Of a DNA stretch of 64,000 nucleotides, positions 26,579-36,143 are shown piece after piece. The notes under the pieces are model-generated. The model made no database searches and was not told where the DNA came from. It saw only the letters and a program-made list of their open reading frames with translations. This stretch comes from Spirosoma arboris. Lineage in GTDB: Bacteria; Bacteroidota; Bacteroidia; Cytophagales; Spirosomataceae. Made by a program: the position numbers and the translations under genes. The first letter of the stretch is position 1, and every line of letters starts with the position of its first letter. Location: positions 1-64,000 of the forward strand of contig NZ_WPIN01000018.1 of NCBI RefSeq assembly GCF_009754945.1. The letters are read 5' to 3'.

Positions 26579-28018
26579 CTACAAAAGCCCCTGTCGAAAG
26601 GCTTTTAGCTGGGCAAATGAGAGCTTGTAGGATAGCGTCAGAACGGCATAGGTAGCTCCGCCAAGTGCGACCTCCACTAAGGTATTGGCTAGACCGGTGT
26701 AGCCAACAAACGATTTATACAGGGCAATGATGCCGACCATGATCAGACAAAACGTAATTGGCTTCACTATGTTTTTTGAGAACTCGCCAATAAAATCACC
26801 GATTAGATAATGGACCATCCCAAAGTTAACGATCATATTGAGCAGGGTAGCCAGTAGAAAAGCAACAGCAATACCCGTTACCCCCCAATAAGTTCCGAGC
26901 ACATAGACCAGGGGTATTTTCACCACTAACGTCCCTAAATTGAGAAAAAAGAGCAGGTTAGGTTTTCCTTTTGTGAATGCAATGGTGTAAAGGGGATGAC
27001 TCACACAAATAAAGATTCCGACAAAGACGAAAATTCGGATGAGCTCGGTGGTTTGCTCCCAACCTGGGCCATAAATTAAGGGGACAACACCGTCGGCCGT
27101 AATGAATAAACCCGCCAGGAGGGGAAAGTTACAATAGCTGATAAAGTCCAGAATTTTCAGATAAGACTTCTTCAGATCGTCATTGTTCTCTTTCATTTTT
27201 GCCAGTATGGGATAAGCAACCTGCAAAATGATCGGGTTGAGTTTCATGATCGGAAAGACGCATAACTGATAGGCAATGGTGTAGTAACCAAGCATTTTTA
27301 CGCCCAACATACCACCTAGAAAAATATTGTCGGCGTTGAACTGCACATAGCCTAAAAAGCCTTCGCCCATATTGAAAATTCCGAAACGAAGGTGCTCCTT
27401 GATATTGCTCAGATTAAAAAACAACTTAGGCGTGAACAGTCGGTGACCAAACGCAATTTGTAAAATTGCCTTCGTCAGCTGTGTGACTAATGAGCCAATA
27501 ATTAATGATAGCTCATGGTAACCATTGTAAGCGAGAATAATCGTGACCGCCGAGCCGACGACCGTTCCGGTGATGTCAATAATAGCTACCGACTTGAACC
27601 GGAGTTCTTTCTCCAGCAAGAACATGTAGAGCTGGCCAAAGTAGACAATCAGAAAATAATAGGAGGACAGGTTAAGTACCTGTGCCAGCTTAGGTTCGTG
27701 ATAGAATGAGATGATGTACGGAGAACTGATATGGATGGCGATAAAAAGGACAAAACCAACCAGCATATTAAGGTAATACAGGGTCGATAAAACGTTTCGG
27801 TCGCTTTCCTGCTTATAAATGATCGAGTTCGAAAAACCAAGGTTCGCGAAGACCTGGAAAAAAGCAATAATTAAATTGCTGAGACTGACAAGGCCAAAAT
27901 CGGCCGGTGCCAATATGCGGGCGAGTACGGCTACCTGTACAAATTGAAACAGGGTTGAAACAATAGTGGAAACTGTGATCCACTTTCCCCCGTCCATTGC
28001 CTTTTGTGTATTACTCAT
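26579..28018 (-). CDS. Wzx-type polysaccharide flippase (MOP superfamily)
   Basis: This 479-residue polytopic protein begins MSNTQKAMDGGKWITVSTIV and has about 12-14 membrane helices. The VAVLARILAPADFGLVSL stretch after the first helix is typical of Wzx/WzxC lipopolysaccharide flippases. It would turn lipid-linked oligosaccharide repeat units across the inner membrane for polymerisation outside. It lies 53 bases downstream of the glycoside hydrolase gene on the same strand. It fits the initiating transferase and polymerase encoded at 42048-45737. Confidence 0.88.
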   Translation of the reverse strand: MSNTQKAMDGGKWITVSTIVSTLFQFVQVAVLARILAPADFGLVSLSNLIIAFFQVFANLGFSNSIIYKQESDRNVLSTLYYLNMLVGFVLFIAIHISSPYIISFYHEPKLAQVLNLSSYYFLIVYFGQLYMFLLEKELRFKSVAIIDITGTVVGSAVTIILAYNGYHELSLIIGSLVTQLTKAILQIAFGHRLFTPKLFFNLSNIKEHLRFGIFNMGEGFLGYVQFNADNIFLGGMLGVKMLGYYTIAYQLCVFPIMKLNPIILQVAYPILAKMKENNDDLKKSYLKILDFISYCNFPLLAGLFITADGVVPLIYGPGWEQTTELIRIFVFVGIFICVSHPLYTIAFTKGKPNLLFFLNLGTLVVKIPLVYVLGTYWGVTGIAVAFLLATLLNMIVNFGMVHYLIGDFIGEFSKNIVKPITFCLIMVGIIALYKSFVGYTGLANTLVEVALGGATYAVLTLSYKLSFAQLKAFRQGLL

Positions 28019-28051
28019 GTGGTACGCTACTTCAATTACCTTGCTGGGTTA

Positions 28052-28059
28052 CAAATCTA
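28052..28059 (-). promoter_or_regulatory. Candidate -7 box upstream of the flippase gene
   Basis: On the minus strand this reads TAGATTTG, matching TAnnTTTG, about 33 bases before the flippase start. No good -33 element stands at the usual spacing. The site is in the short gap after the hydrolase gene, so it could also be chance. Confidence 0.25.
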
Positions 28060-28071
28060 TAGGGTCAATTT

Positions 28072-30414
28072 TTACCGGGCCCTCACAATTTTCCTGACAG
28101 TCCGTGCCTGTCCCTGATGAACGTCCAGTACATACGTTCCCTGTGGTAATGTACTTACGTCAAGCTGCGTGCGCAGTACTCGCCCCGACTTCGGCAAACT
28201 TATCTGCTTATGCCGCTGGCCAGCAGTCGTATATAAGCTAATTTCCAGTGGCCTCAAACTACTATTTTCGACTACTAGCTCTACATAATCTGCGGACGGG
28301 TTTGGGTATATCTGCAATGTACTCAAATCCGGAACTGCTTCTTTATTTGTTGCCGATATGGGTACTACGAATACCGGTGTTTCACCAACCGTAACGGCTA
28401 TAGTACCTATTTGACTGATTTGCACCGTTCGGGTCATCTGATCACTGCCAGCAGTTGGCAAACAAACCTGCACGGTATCTCCTTTAGTCACCGGTAAATT
28501 ATACGTACCTGTTCGACCTTTTTCATCGGGGATCACGAGCACATAAGACGAACGGCCATCTAATTCATAACGATCAACGATCAAATCATCAGGGCCGTCT
28601 GTAGGTTTAGGCGATTCTTTATACCGATAATCACCCAGTAGGTTCATGGCCTGATACAAATAATCGGCGGCTGGTTTACGGGTCTTATCTGCATTGAGTA
28701 AACCCATTGAGCTAAACTGAAGGGGATTTGATAGATTATCGTCGTAGGCCTGAAAGAAAAATACCCGATCGATACCGACCCGGCTGTATAGGAGTGCTGT
28801 TCGTAAAATCCAGTCAGCCTGTGTTTGTAGAGCTGATTTACTCCCAATAGGAATGGCATGGAATGGGCTTCCCTGATTAATATCGTAGCCGGTTTCGGTA
28901 ATCCAGACAGGCATCCCGTTGGCATACTGGCGAGCCAGTTTCACAAAGGCTGCCGCCTGATCGCCAACCCCTGCCAGTTCGGGTGCCGCCCCCCGAGTTC
29001 CACCACCACCCTGCGACGATTGGGCATCGTTGGCGTACAGGTGCTGATTGATCACATCCCAGCAAAGATTCACAGAACCATCTGGATTATAACCCCTGAA
29101 CTCTTTGCACCAGTCAATCATAGCCCGCACATAGTCGGTAGTGGCGGTCGACATTCCTCCGATGACAACGGTCACTGAAGGATCAGCGTTTTTAACCCCC
29201 ACTCCAGGGCCGAGGGTATTTTTATGACCATCGTAAAAAGCAGATAGATTGGCAGCATACTCACGTGCCGACTGGTAGCCATTGCGCCCTTTCCAGGTCT
29301 TGTCGGGCTCATTGTTGCACTCAATGTAGCGAATCAGTCCTAAGCCGACCTTAACCGAATTGACCCCCGCCCAGGTAGTTACTGAACTGACAGATAATAA
29401 GGAAGGGGCAACCCGTTTATTATACCCGTAGCGAGCTATATATTGAAAAGCGACCTGTGCATGGGCGAGGTAAGATTTTGGGGAGGAGAGATCTGCGCCA
29501 TAGGGTGCAGGAACATTGCTGTAATCGCGACCTTCCTCAGGATAGGTATTTTCCATCCATTTCGGGAGCGTTTGCAAACAGGCAAGTACGTCAATACCTT
29601 CTGCCTGTAGGCGTTCATACATGGCGTCGTAGTCCCAACTTCCGCTAAACGTAGGATTGTAAGTATAACTGCCCTGATCGGCTTCCAGCTTATCCCAGTC
29701 CATATAATGGCGCATCGATGAAAAGCTTTTCAGAGCGTTAACACGCGTATCGTCGACGGGCCGTAAGGCAGAGGGAGCATCAGGATTTTCGACGTACCAC
29801 TCAAATCCATTGATGCCCAGCTTATTTCGGAAAGGAGTTGCTGACAGGGCAGTAAGTGCTGGCTCCTCTCCAGCCTGGTAAGTTCCATACAATTCCAGCT
29901 CAGTCGGGTAGTCTCCAGAAGTATTCAGCACTAGGTATCGAGCGTTGGAGATGGGTGTCTTGAGGTCAAATACAGTGGGCTGGTCCGGGTCTGGTCCAAC
30001 CCAGGTCTGATAGTTGTCGCCGGTAAAGCGGGCAATCGGAATGCGTTCCCACTCATCTGTAATAATCGACAGGGTTACCGGCTTATCCGTATTGGTACCC
30101 GCCCCGTCGTAGAGACGAATGCTTTCGATGCTCATTTGTTCGCCTGCGAGTAGCGGGTAATAGGCATCATAATTTGACAATATCTTGCCCCAGCCTGTAT
30201 TGACACTTTCGGTCGTTACGCCATCGAATAGAGCATCGAGTCCTGTTGATACGTTATTGACCTGATACCAGCGTTTGGGATCAATTGGTATTTTGGTAGA
30301 AGCGCTGTGCTGTAACACTAGTGTAGGCGATAGCGCACCACTACTTTCCTGGGTTCGGACGAAAAGTAGTAGAATGAGAAAGCCCCTTAATAGATTAAAC
30401 ACGTCTCTTTTCAT
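28072..30414 (-). CDS. Secreted clan GH-A-like glycoside hydrolase with T9SS type A sorting domain
   Basis: This 780-residue protein starts with a signal peptide (about 1-27). A beta-sandwich domain follows (about 40-180, beginning KIPIDPKRWYQVNN and resembling discoidin-type binding domains), then a TIM barrel (about 195-600). IECNNEPD places Glu369 at the acid/base position, an NEP motif typical of clan GH-A. WITETGYD places Glu507 at the nucleophile position. A C-terminal Por secretion-type domain (LQIYPNPSADYVEL to the end) marks export by the type IX system. The exact GH family is uncertain; GH39-like is my best guess. A longer paralogue is at 56101-60333. It sits upstream of the flippase gene, so cleavage of the locus's own glycan is likely. 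Confidence 0.8.
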   Translation of the reverse strand: MKRDVFNLLRGFLILLLFVRTQESSGALSPTLVLQHSASTKIPIDPKRWYQVNNVSTGLDALFDGVTTESVNTGWGKILSNYDAYYPLLAGEQMSIESIRLYDGAGTNTDKPVTLSIITDEWERIPIARFTGDNYQTWVGPDPDQPTVFDLKTPISNARYLVLNTSGDYPTELELYGTYQAGEEPALTALSATPFRNKLGINGFEWYVENPDAPSALRPVDDTRVNALKSFSSMRHYMDWDKLEADQGSYTYNPTFSGSWDYDAMYERLQAEGIDVLACLQTLPKWMENTYPEEGRDYSNVPAPYGADLSSPKSYLAHAQVAFQYIARYGYNKRVAPSLLSVSSVTTWAGVNSVKVGLGLIRYIECNNEPDKTWKGRNGYQSAREYAANLSAFYDGHKNTLGPGVGVKNADPSVTVVIGGMSTATTDYVRAMIDWCKEFRGYNPDGSVNLCWDVINQHLYANDAQSSQGGGGTRGAAPELAGVGDQAAAFVKLARQYANGMPVWITETGYDINQGSPFHAIPIGSKSALQTQADWILRTALLYSRVGIDRVFFFQAYDDNLSNPLQFSSMGLLNADKTRKPAADYLYQAMNLLGDYRYKESPKPTDGPDDLIVDRYELDGRSSYVLVIPDEKGRTGTYNLPVTKGDTVQVCLPTAGSDQMTRTVQISQIGTIAVTVGETPVFVVPISATNKEAVPDLSTLQIYPNPSADYVELVVENSSLRPLEISLYTTAGQRHKQISLPKSGRVLRTQLDVSTLPQGTYVLDVHQGQARTVRKIVRAR

Positions 30415-30498
30415 GGGTTAGGCGACTTAACGAGCTCTACCTGCTAGTCAGATGATGAGTCAATCAAAGCCAGGACCGAAAAACGGGCCTTCAGCATG

Positions 30499-31506
30499 TC
30501 AACGCATCAGCAGAACATGGCCGGTCCGAACAATTTCATTCCTGGGTGATGTGCCTGACCGGTAGGCAATTACCCAGCTATAAGTACCCGACGCGCAAGC
30601 TACACCAGCATAGTTCCCATCCCACTTATGGGCTGGATCGGTGCTGGTGAAAATCAAACTTCCCCAGCGATTATATATTTTTAAGGAGAAAGAACTGGAA
30701 GCCGATGTACGAAGAAATATGGCTAATGTGTCGTTGATCCCATCGTTGTTAGGTGTAAATACATCCGGGACATACACCAATTCGGGCGGCCCGACACACT
30801 CACTACATTGTTTCACCTGTAAATCATCGATAAGCATATCATTTCCACAGCCCAAGTCACCCTGATTATTGATTAATTTTATGACCACTTCACCATCAGC
30901 AGTAGGGACAGTAAACAAAATAGAACAGCGACGCCAGGTAGGAATATCTGTTTGTTGAATTGGACCAATATTGGTCGATTGAATAATCAGTCCATCGTTC
31001 GTTTCTACATTTATTGACAGGTTAGGTATTAATGGATTCGAACAGGTTCCTGTTTTTAGCAGGTTTAGTACCCAAACCGAAACTTCATAACTTGTTCCTT
31101 TGCAAAGGCCAGAAACGGGTTGCCGATAAAAGATTCCGGCCTGGCTACCTCCGTTGATAACTAGCATATTACCCTGCACATCGCTGGGCGTATGATCTGT
31201 TGAAACAGCGTACCAGGTTGCATTAAAACAACTGTCATCGAGCACTGGTGCAATTGTATACTGGCCATCGCCGGGGCAATTTATTGGTTCATATTCGTAC
31301 GGAGTTAAGCCTGCGATTGAAACCGGATTGCTGGCAGTGCCAAACGTTTGATTGAACACGAGTTCACCAGATGGGTCAGCACAGACTTGAGCAACAACGG
31401 GTTGGAAAAAGGTATAAAACAAACAGGTAACCAGGCAGATTGCTAAACGTAACTTGTTAGCTATCAGATAACTATTTCTGATAAATTTACGGATCGCAGA
31501 AGCCAT
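30499..31506 (-). CDS. Secreted protein with T9SS type B (gliding-motility-associated) C-terminal domain
   Basis: This 335-residue protein has an N-terminal signal segment ending in FFQPVVAQ. A cysteine-containing beta-sandwich region (about 40-235) looks like a carbohydrate- or ligand-binding module. The type B sorting domain starts VYVPDVFTPNNDGINDTLAI and contains IYNRWGSLIF and WDGNYAGV. It is therefore exported by the type IX system and probably held at the cell surface. The binding partner is unknown. It lies 84 bases upstream of the hydrolase gene on the same strand and diverges from the phosphopantetheinyl transferase gene. Confidence 0.82.
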   Translation of the reverse strand: MASAIRKFIRNSYLIANKLRLAICLVTCLFYTFFQPVVAQVCADPSGELVFNQTFGTASNPVSIAGLTPYEYEPINCPGDGQYTIAPVLDDSCFNATWYAVSTDHTPSDVQGNMLVINGGSQAGIFYRQPVSGLCKGTSYEVSVWVLNLLKTGTCSNPLIPNLSINVETNDGLIIQSTNIGPIQQTDIPTWRRCSILFTVPTADGEVVIKLINNQGDLGCGNDMLIDDLQVKQCSECVGPPELVYVPDVFTPNNDGINDTLAIFLRTSASSSFSLKIYNRWGSLIFTSTDPAHKWDGNYAGVACASGTYSWVIAYRSGTSPRNEIVRTGHVLLMR

Positions 31507-31602
31507 ACTTATTGCTTAAGACTAAAATTCCGCCCTTGGGTCACCATTTGTTTGATTGGGATGTCTAGTTGTAGTGATATGGCTTAACTTGGTAACTTGT
31601 CG

Positions 31603-32376
31603 ATGCAAATAGTACATATGACAAGACCACCTATGTCTGATGTGATTGTAACCAATACGGTTTTGCCCAGTGTTTCGTGGCAACCGTTGTCTGTCTGTTC
31701 CTACAATGATCCAGTCGCTGTATTTCGGTTTCGAGTAGTGAGTAGCTCTCTCCCTGATAATCAGCAAACAGAACTACAACCTCACGAGATTAGTCAGGCA
31801 CAGCGATACCATCGGCAGGAGGATCGAAATCGATATATCTACACTCGGCGTATGGTACGAATTCTGGTTGGGCATTATATCAACCAGGAGCCCAGTGAGA
31901 TAGAATTTACACTAGGTATCAATAAAAAACCTGAAATTAACGGCAATACATCCTGGCACCTAAATGTGTCCCACTCAGGTGATTGTATTGTCGTGGCTAT
32001 CGGAAACGCCAGCGTTGGAGTCGATACAGAGCGAATAAACCCTGATTTTATGTTTCAGGATATGCTGTTCCAAAGCTTCAGCCAGCCTGAACAGGCGTAT
32101 ATCAAAGCCAGCCACGACAGTCGTTTCGCATTTTACGACTTATGGACACGGAAAGAGGCTCTGGTTAAAGCGACTGCCAAAGGCCTGGATGATGATTTTC
32201 AACATATACCCTCATTGAATGGGATTCACCCAATTGGAAGCGATTTGATAGGGGCATCGGGCAACTGGACGGTTACAAGTTTTATGGTTTTTGATGAGTA
32301 TCCGGCAGCGGTTGCCCATAGACCCATAGCCGAACTGCCTACCTTTTACACGCTTGATCACAGCGTGTTTGGCTAG
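31603..32376 (+). CDS. 4'-phosphopantetheinyl transferase (Sfp type)
   Basis: This protein of about 257 residues transfers the phosphopantetheine arm of CoA to carrier domains. The family motifs are present: LNVSHSGD, VGVDTERI (magnesium-binding Asp and Glu) and FYDLWTRKEALVKATAKGL. I took the ATG at 31603; the in-frame TTG at 31597 and ATGs at 31618 and 31633 are alternatives. It is the only such enzyme in the window and would activate the three carrier domains of the NRPS-PKS pair encoded about 11 kb away on the same strand. The frame stays open for about 54 codons past its stop codon, as discussed in the findings. Confidence 0.92.
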   Translation: MQIVHMTRPPMSDVIVTNTVLPSVSWQPLSVCSYNDPVAVFRFRVVSSSLPDNQQTELQPHEISQAQRYHRQEDRNRYIYTRRMVRILVGHYINQEPSEIEFTLGINKKPEINGNTSWHLNVSHSGDCIVVAIGNASVGVDTERINPDFMFQDMLFQSFSQPEQAYIKASHDSRFAFYDLWTRKEALVKATAKGLDDDFQHIPSLNGIHPIGSDLIGASGNWTVTSFMVFDEYPAAVAHRPIAELPTFYTLDHSVFG

Positions 32377-32505
32377 CCTGAGCCATTAACCACACTACTT
32401 ATAACCTTCGGTGATGCGCCAGAAGAACAGGGCACCCGTGCGCTTGCCAGAACCACAGTTGGATTATATTACGCCATTATTATTGACTTTTTGTCTATAA
32501 TACTT

Positions 32506-32533
32506 GACAAAATGAAATGTTTACCTATCTTTG
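32506..32533 (+). promoter_or_regulatory. Bacteroidota-type promoter for the membrane protein/Xre pair
   Basis: A TTG at 32506-32508 is followed after about 17-19 bases by TATCTTTG (32526-32533), matching the TTTG/TAnnTTTG pattern with near-standard spacing. The gene starts about 21 bases further on, at 32555. Confidence 0.55.
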
Positions 32534-32554
32534 TGAGGAGCTAAACAAGTAAAC

Positions 32555-32953
32555 ATGATGGAACAATCTAAAAAAAACGCGAACCAAAACTCTGTTATCT
32601 TCGCTCTCATACACGGAGCCACCTATTTGCCAGCAACATGGCTGTTAAAACATCGTATAGTTGACCAGCCTGTTTCGGTGATTATTGCGATAGTGCCAAT
32701 TATTACGTTCGCTATTTTTATTTTTAAATTAATCAAAGCCTTTTCGGTAATGGACGAAGTGAAGCAACGGGTCCAGTTAGAAGCCGTAGTTATCGGTTTT
32801 TCATTGACGGTAATGTTGATGATGCTTTTGTTTTTGCTTAGCCTGTGTGATATTTCGAGCCCGACCTGGTTTGGCTATGGGTATCTGGTGGCTTATTGCT
32901 GGGTCTTTTATTTTGTTGGTTGGTTCATTTCGAAACAAAAGTACGGGGTATGA
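32555..32953 (+). CDS. Small four-helix membrane protein
   Basis: This 132-residue protein has four predicted membrane helices (about 17-35, 41-61, 75-100 and 107-126) and a short charged N-terminus. No enzyme motif is seen. Its stop codon overlaps the start of the Xre regulator gene by four bases, so the two are translated together. Pairs of a small membrane protein and a short Xre-type regulator occur in many bacteria, but a shared function is not established here. A well-spaced promoter lies just upstream. Confidence 0.65.
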   Translation: MMEQSKKNANQNSVIFALIHGATYLPATWLLKHRIVDQPVSVIIAIVPIITFAIFIFKLIKAFSVMDEVKQRVQLEAVVIGFSLTVMLMMLLFLLSLCDISSPTWFGYGYLVAYCWVFYFVGWFISKQKYGV

Positions 32954-33153
32954 AAAACACGATTAAGGTGGAGCGAGCTAAGAAAAACTGGACACAGGCC
33001 GACCTTGCCAAGCACATTGGGATATCACGACAGGGTTTAAATTCTATTGAAACCGGGAAATTTATCCCCTCCACTGTACTTGCCTTACGGATGGCGAAAG
33101 CCTTTAATACGACTGTCGAAGTTTTGTTTCAATTAGATGATATAGAGGCCTGA
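32950..33153 (+). CDS. Xre-family transcriptional regulator
   Basis: This 67-residue protein is essentially one helix-turn-helix domain: WTQADLAKHIGISRQGLNSI is the HTH, followed by ETGKFIPSTVLALRMAKAF. The length is normal for stand-alone small Xre/YozG-like regulators. The ATG at 32950 overlaps the preceding gene's stop (ATGA); longer upstream in-frame starts lie inside that gene. It probably regulates its own operon; the signal is unknown. Confidence 0.85.
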   Translation: MKNTIKVERAKKNWTQADLAKHIGISRQGLNSIETGKFIPSTVLALRMAKAFNTTVEVLFQLDDIEA

Positions 33154-33258
33154 GGTCGCCAATAAGTAGATTTTTTAGCCACCTGGGACAGTGGGTTATG
33201 TGCGTAAAAAGCGGTAGCGTTCCTAGCCCCGACCATCCATTCCTTTTGGGAAAATATG

Positions 33259-33266
33259 TATCTTTG
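33259..33266 (+). promoter_or_regulatory. Candidate -7 box for the sugar-oxidation cluster
   Basis: TATCTTTG matches TAnnTTTG and lies 60 bases before the start at 33326. The -33 region at standard spacing is not matched; a TTTTGG lies 10 bases upstream, as at the box before the YfhO gene. Confidence 0.4.
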
Positions 33267-33325
33267 AAAAGTCGATAATTTAACTATTTCTAGTAATTAT
33301 TAACTTTTACTCAGCAGCTTTTCCC

Positions 33326-36115
33326 ATGCAACGACTAGCCTCCGCGCTAACCATCGGTATTGCTTTGATTGGTTTATGGGCATTCTCATTCGTAGATGAT
33401 GCCCGGTTACGTAGCAATCTGTTTTCGGGAAAGCCGCCGGAAGAAAACCGATTTACCAAGGTCATAGTAGCCGATAAGCTGGACGAACCAATGGCCTTGA
33501 CGACGTTTAAAGACGGTCGGGTGCTGTTCATCGAGCGAAAAGGAAAAATTCATCTGTTCAGACCAGCCACGGGGCAAATCAAACTCATTGCTACCATTCC
33601 GGTAAGCACGAAATATACGAGCAGTGAGGGTAAAGTTTCCGAAGCTGAAGATGGCTTGTTAGGTGTCGTTCAGGACCCGCAGTTTGAACAGAACCACTGG
33701 CTTTACCTCTATTATTCGCCTGAGGGCAGCGAGCCTAAAAATATATTGGCCCGCTATGAACTACGCGGGGATGCGCTGTTGATGGAATCCCGAAAGGTGT
33801 TGCTGGAAATTCCAACCCAGCGCGAACAGTGCTGTCATACGGGCGGAGGCATGGTGTTTGACGATTCGGGAAATCTATATCTGGCTACCGGAGATAACAC
33901 GAGCCCCCGCGTAACAGGCTATACACCTATTGATGAACGACCGGGCCGTTCTCCCTGGGATGCCCAGAAATCATCGGCAAATACGAATGACCTGCGTGGT
34001 AAAATTATTCGTGTTCATCCCAACGCTGACGGACCTGCGGGCGCTCTCGCCTACACGATTCCAGAAGGTAATCTATTCGCCAAAGGCATGCCTAAAACCC
34101 GTCCTGAAATCTATGTGATGGGCCTGCGTAACCCGTGGCGGTTATCGATTGATAGTAAAACGGGCTACCTGTATTGGGGCGAAGTCGGACCTGATATGCG
34201 GGATTCGGTAACGATTGGTCCGAATGGCTATGATGATTTCAATCAGGCCCGAGCTGCTGGTAATTTTGGCTGGCCCTATTTCGTGGGCGACAATGCAGCT
34301 TACTGGGACCGGGATTTTGCTACTGGCAAATCAGGAGAACGTTTTGATCCGGCAAAGCCAGTCAATAACTCCCCCAATAACACGGGTCTAACACAATTGC
34401 CTCCTGCCCAGGGCGCGTTCATCTGGTATTCTTACGGAGCCTCGGAGAAATTTCCGCTCATGGGAAGCGGAGGTCGCAGTGCCGTGGGTGGGCCAATTTT
34501 CCACAAGGCAGATTTCAAAAACGCCCCGCGACTATTCCCCGATTATTACGAAGGTAAATGGTTCATCACCGATTTCATTCGGGGTTGGATTATGGCCGTT
34601 ACTATGGATGAAAAGAGCAACTATGTGTCGATGGAGCGATTCCTGCCCAGCGAACGGTTCGATAGTCCAATTGATATGAAGTTTGCTGCTGATGGCGATT
34701 TGTACTTATTAGAGTATGGTAGCGCTTGGTTTCGGGGGAATGATAATGCCCGCCTGGTGCGGATCGAATACAACGGTGGCAATCGCAAACCCGTAGTGCA
34801 GGTATCGGCTGACAAAACAGGCGGGTCCATCCCTCTTCAGGTGAGCTTGTCATCGAAAGGAACAAAAGATTACGACGGGGATGCGCTGACTTACCAGTGG
34901 ACCATTACGTCGAAAAACGGCCAAAACCAAACGGTAGCTGGTGCTAATCCGACGATCACGCTTGATAAAGCTGGCATATATACCGCTACCCTTACTGTAA
35001 GCGACGCCAAAGGGGACAAAAACAGCAAATCGTTGGAGTTGACAGCTGGTAATGAACCGCCTTCTGTATCGTTTGCCATTACGAAAGGGAATAAAACCTT
35101 CTTTTTTCCCGGTAAAACAATCGACTATACTGTTGACGTAACCGACAAAGAAGATGGCAGTTTGGCTGATGGCCGAATTGCATCCGCTCAAGTCGCGGTT
35201 AACATCAATTACGTGCCTGAGAGCTTCGATAAGGTCGAGCTAGCCGCTGGACACCGCTATGCCGATGCGACTGCTAATCTGGCTTCTACGGCGAAGCAGT
35301 TGATGGCGGCTAGTGATTGCAGGGCCTGTCATACGGTAGAAACCAAGTCGGTGGGACCAGCGTATAAAGAAATCGCTGAAAAATATAAAAGCGACAGAAC
35401 TGCTTCGGAACGACTGGCGAAGAAAGTAATTGCGGGTGGTAACGGCGTATGGGGCGAATCGAGCATGAGTGCTCACCCAGGGTTATCGATTGCAGATGCT
35501 ACCCAGATTGTCAATTATATTCTGAGCTTGTCAGAAGACAAAGCTGTTGTCAAGGCGCTACCCGCAAAGGGAAGCTATACGACGACCGTTCCAATGGGTG
35601 AAAGTGCCAAAGGGTCGTTTGTGTTGCGGGCCGCCTATACCGATAAAGGGAACGCCAGTTTGCCCGCCAGTATAGGGGAGAGTGTGGTTGTATTGCGTAG
35701 CTCGGTGCTGGCCCCTGAAACCGCCGATGAATCGAAAAGCACCGAGTTTATTACCGCACAAGGTAAGTCGTTCTATGTGGTTGGTTCGGGTGCTTACCTG
35801 GGCTATCACACCATTGACTTAGGCGGAATCAACCAAATTGATTTCATGGTTCAGGCTTCTCCTAAGGTCGATGCGGCTGGTGGTACGATTGAAGTTCGCC
35901 TGGATTCGCCGACGGGTAAACTCATTGGCGAAACGCCTTTGGTTGAGGTTCGGGACCCGGCTCGTTCAATAGCTTCTATAAAAGCGACGATCACACCTAC
36001 GGAGGGATTCCATACGCTCTTCTTCGTATTCAAGAATACCAGAGCAAAGAGCAATCAGATTCTGATGCGGGTATCCGCCATTCAATTTGTTCCCGACGAG
36101 TCAACTCTTCGGTAA
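33326..36115 (+). CDS. PQQ-type sugar dehydrogenase with PKD, cytochrome c and carbohydrate-binding modules
   Basis: This 929-residue exported protein has several domains. After a signal peptide (about 1-22) comes a six-bladed propeller of the soluble glucose/sorbosone dehydrogenase type (about 45-485; EDGLLGVVQDPQF, YVMGLRNPWRL). A PKD-like domain follows (about 500-580). A class I cytochrome c domain has CRACH at 665-669 as heme site and Met714 in SSMSAHPG as likely distal ligand. A C-terminal CBM6-like sandwich completes it (about 770-929). It probably oxidises sugars in the periplasm and passes electrons to its own heme. The isomerase/epimerase, subunit-3-like and GMC genes follow in the same direction, so the heme could also serve the GMC enzyme. 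Confidence 0.85.
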   Translation: MQRLASALTIGIALIGLWAFSFVDDARLRSNLFSGKPPEENRFTKVIVADKLDEPMALTTFKDGRVLFIERKGKIHLFRPATGQIKLIATIPVSTKYTSSEGKVSEAEDGLLGVVQDPQFEQNHWLYLYYSPEGSEPKNILARYELRGDALLMESRKVLLEIPTQREQCCHTGGGMVFDDSGNLYLATGDNTSPRVTGYTPIDERPGRSPWDAQKSSANTNDLRGKIIRVHPNADGPAGALAYTIPEGNLFAKGMPKTRPEIYVMGLRNPWRLSIDSKTGYLYWGEVGPDMRDSVTIGPNGYDDFNQARAAGNFGWPYFVGDNAAYWDRDFATGKSGERFDPAKPVNNSPNNTGLTQLPPAQGAFIWYSYGASEKFPLMGSGGRSAVGGPIFHKADFKNAPRLFPDYYEGKWFITDFIRGWIMAVTMDEKSNYVSMERFLPSERFDSPIDMKFAADGDLYLLEYGSAWFRGNDNARLVRIEYNGGNRKPVVQVSADKTGGSIPLQVSLSSKGTKDYDGDALTYQWTITSKNGQNQTVAGANPTITLDKAGIYTATLTVSDAKGDKNSKSLELTAGNEPPSVSFAITKGNKTFFFPGKTIDYTVDVTDKEDGSLADGRIASAQVAVNINYVPESFDKVELAAGHRYADATANLASTAKQLMAASDCRACHTVETKSVGPAYKEIAEKYKSDRTASERLAKKVIAGGNGVWGESSMSAHPGLSIADATQIVNYILSLSEDKAVVKALPAKGSYTTTVPMGESAKGSFVLRAAYTDKGNASLPASIGESVVVLRSSVLAPETADESKSTEFITAQGKSFYVVGSGAYLGYHTIDLGGINQIDFMVQASPKVDAAGGTIEVRLDSPTGKLIGETPLVEVRDPARSIASIKATITPTEGFHTLFFVFKNTRAKSNQILMRVSAIQFVPDESTLR

Positions 36116-36143
36116 AGCCTCGACCCTTTTTATCCTATTCCTT

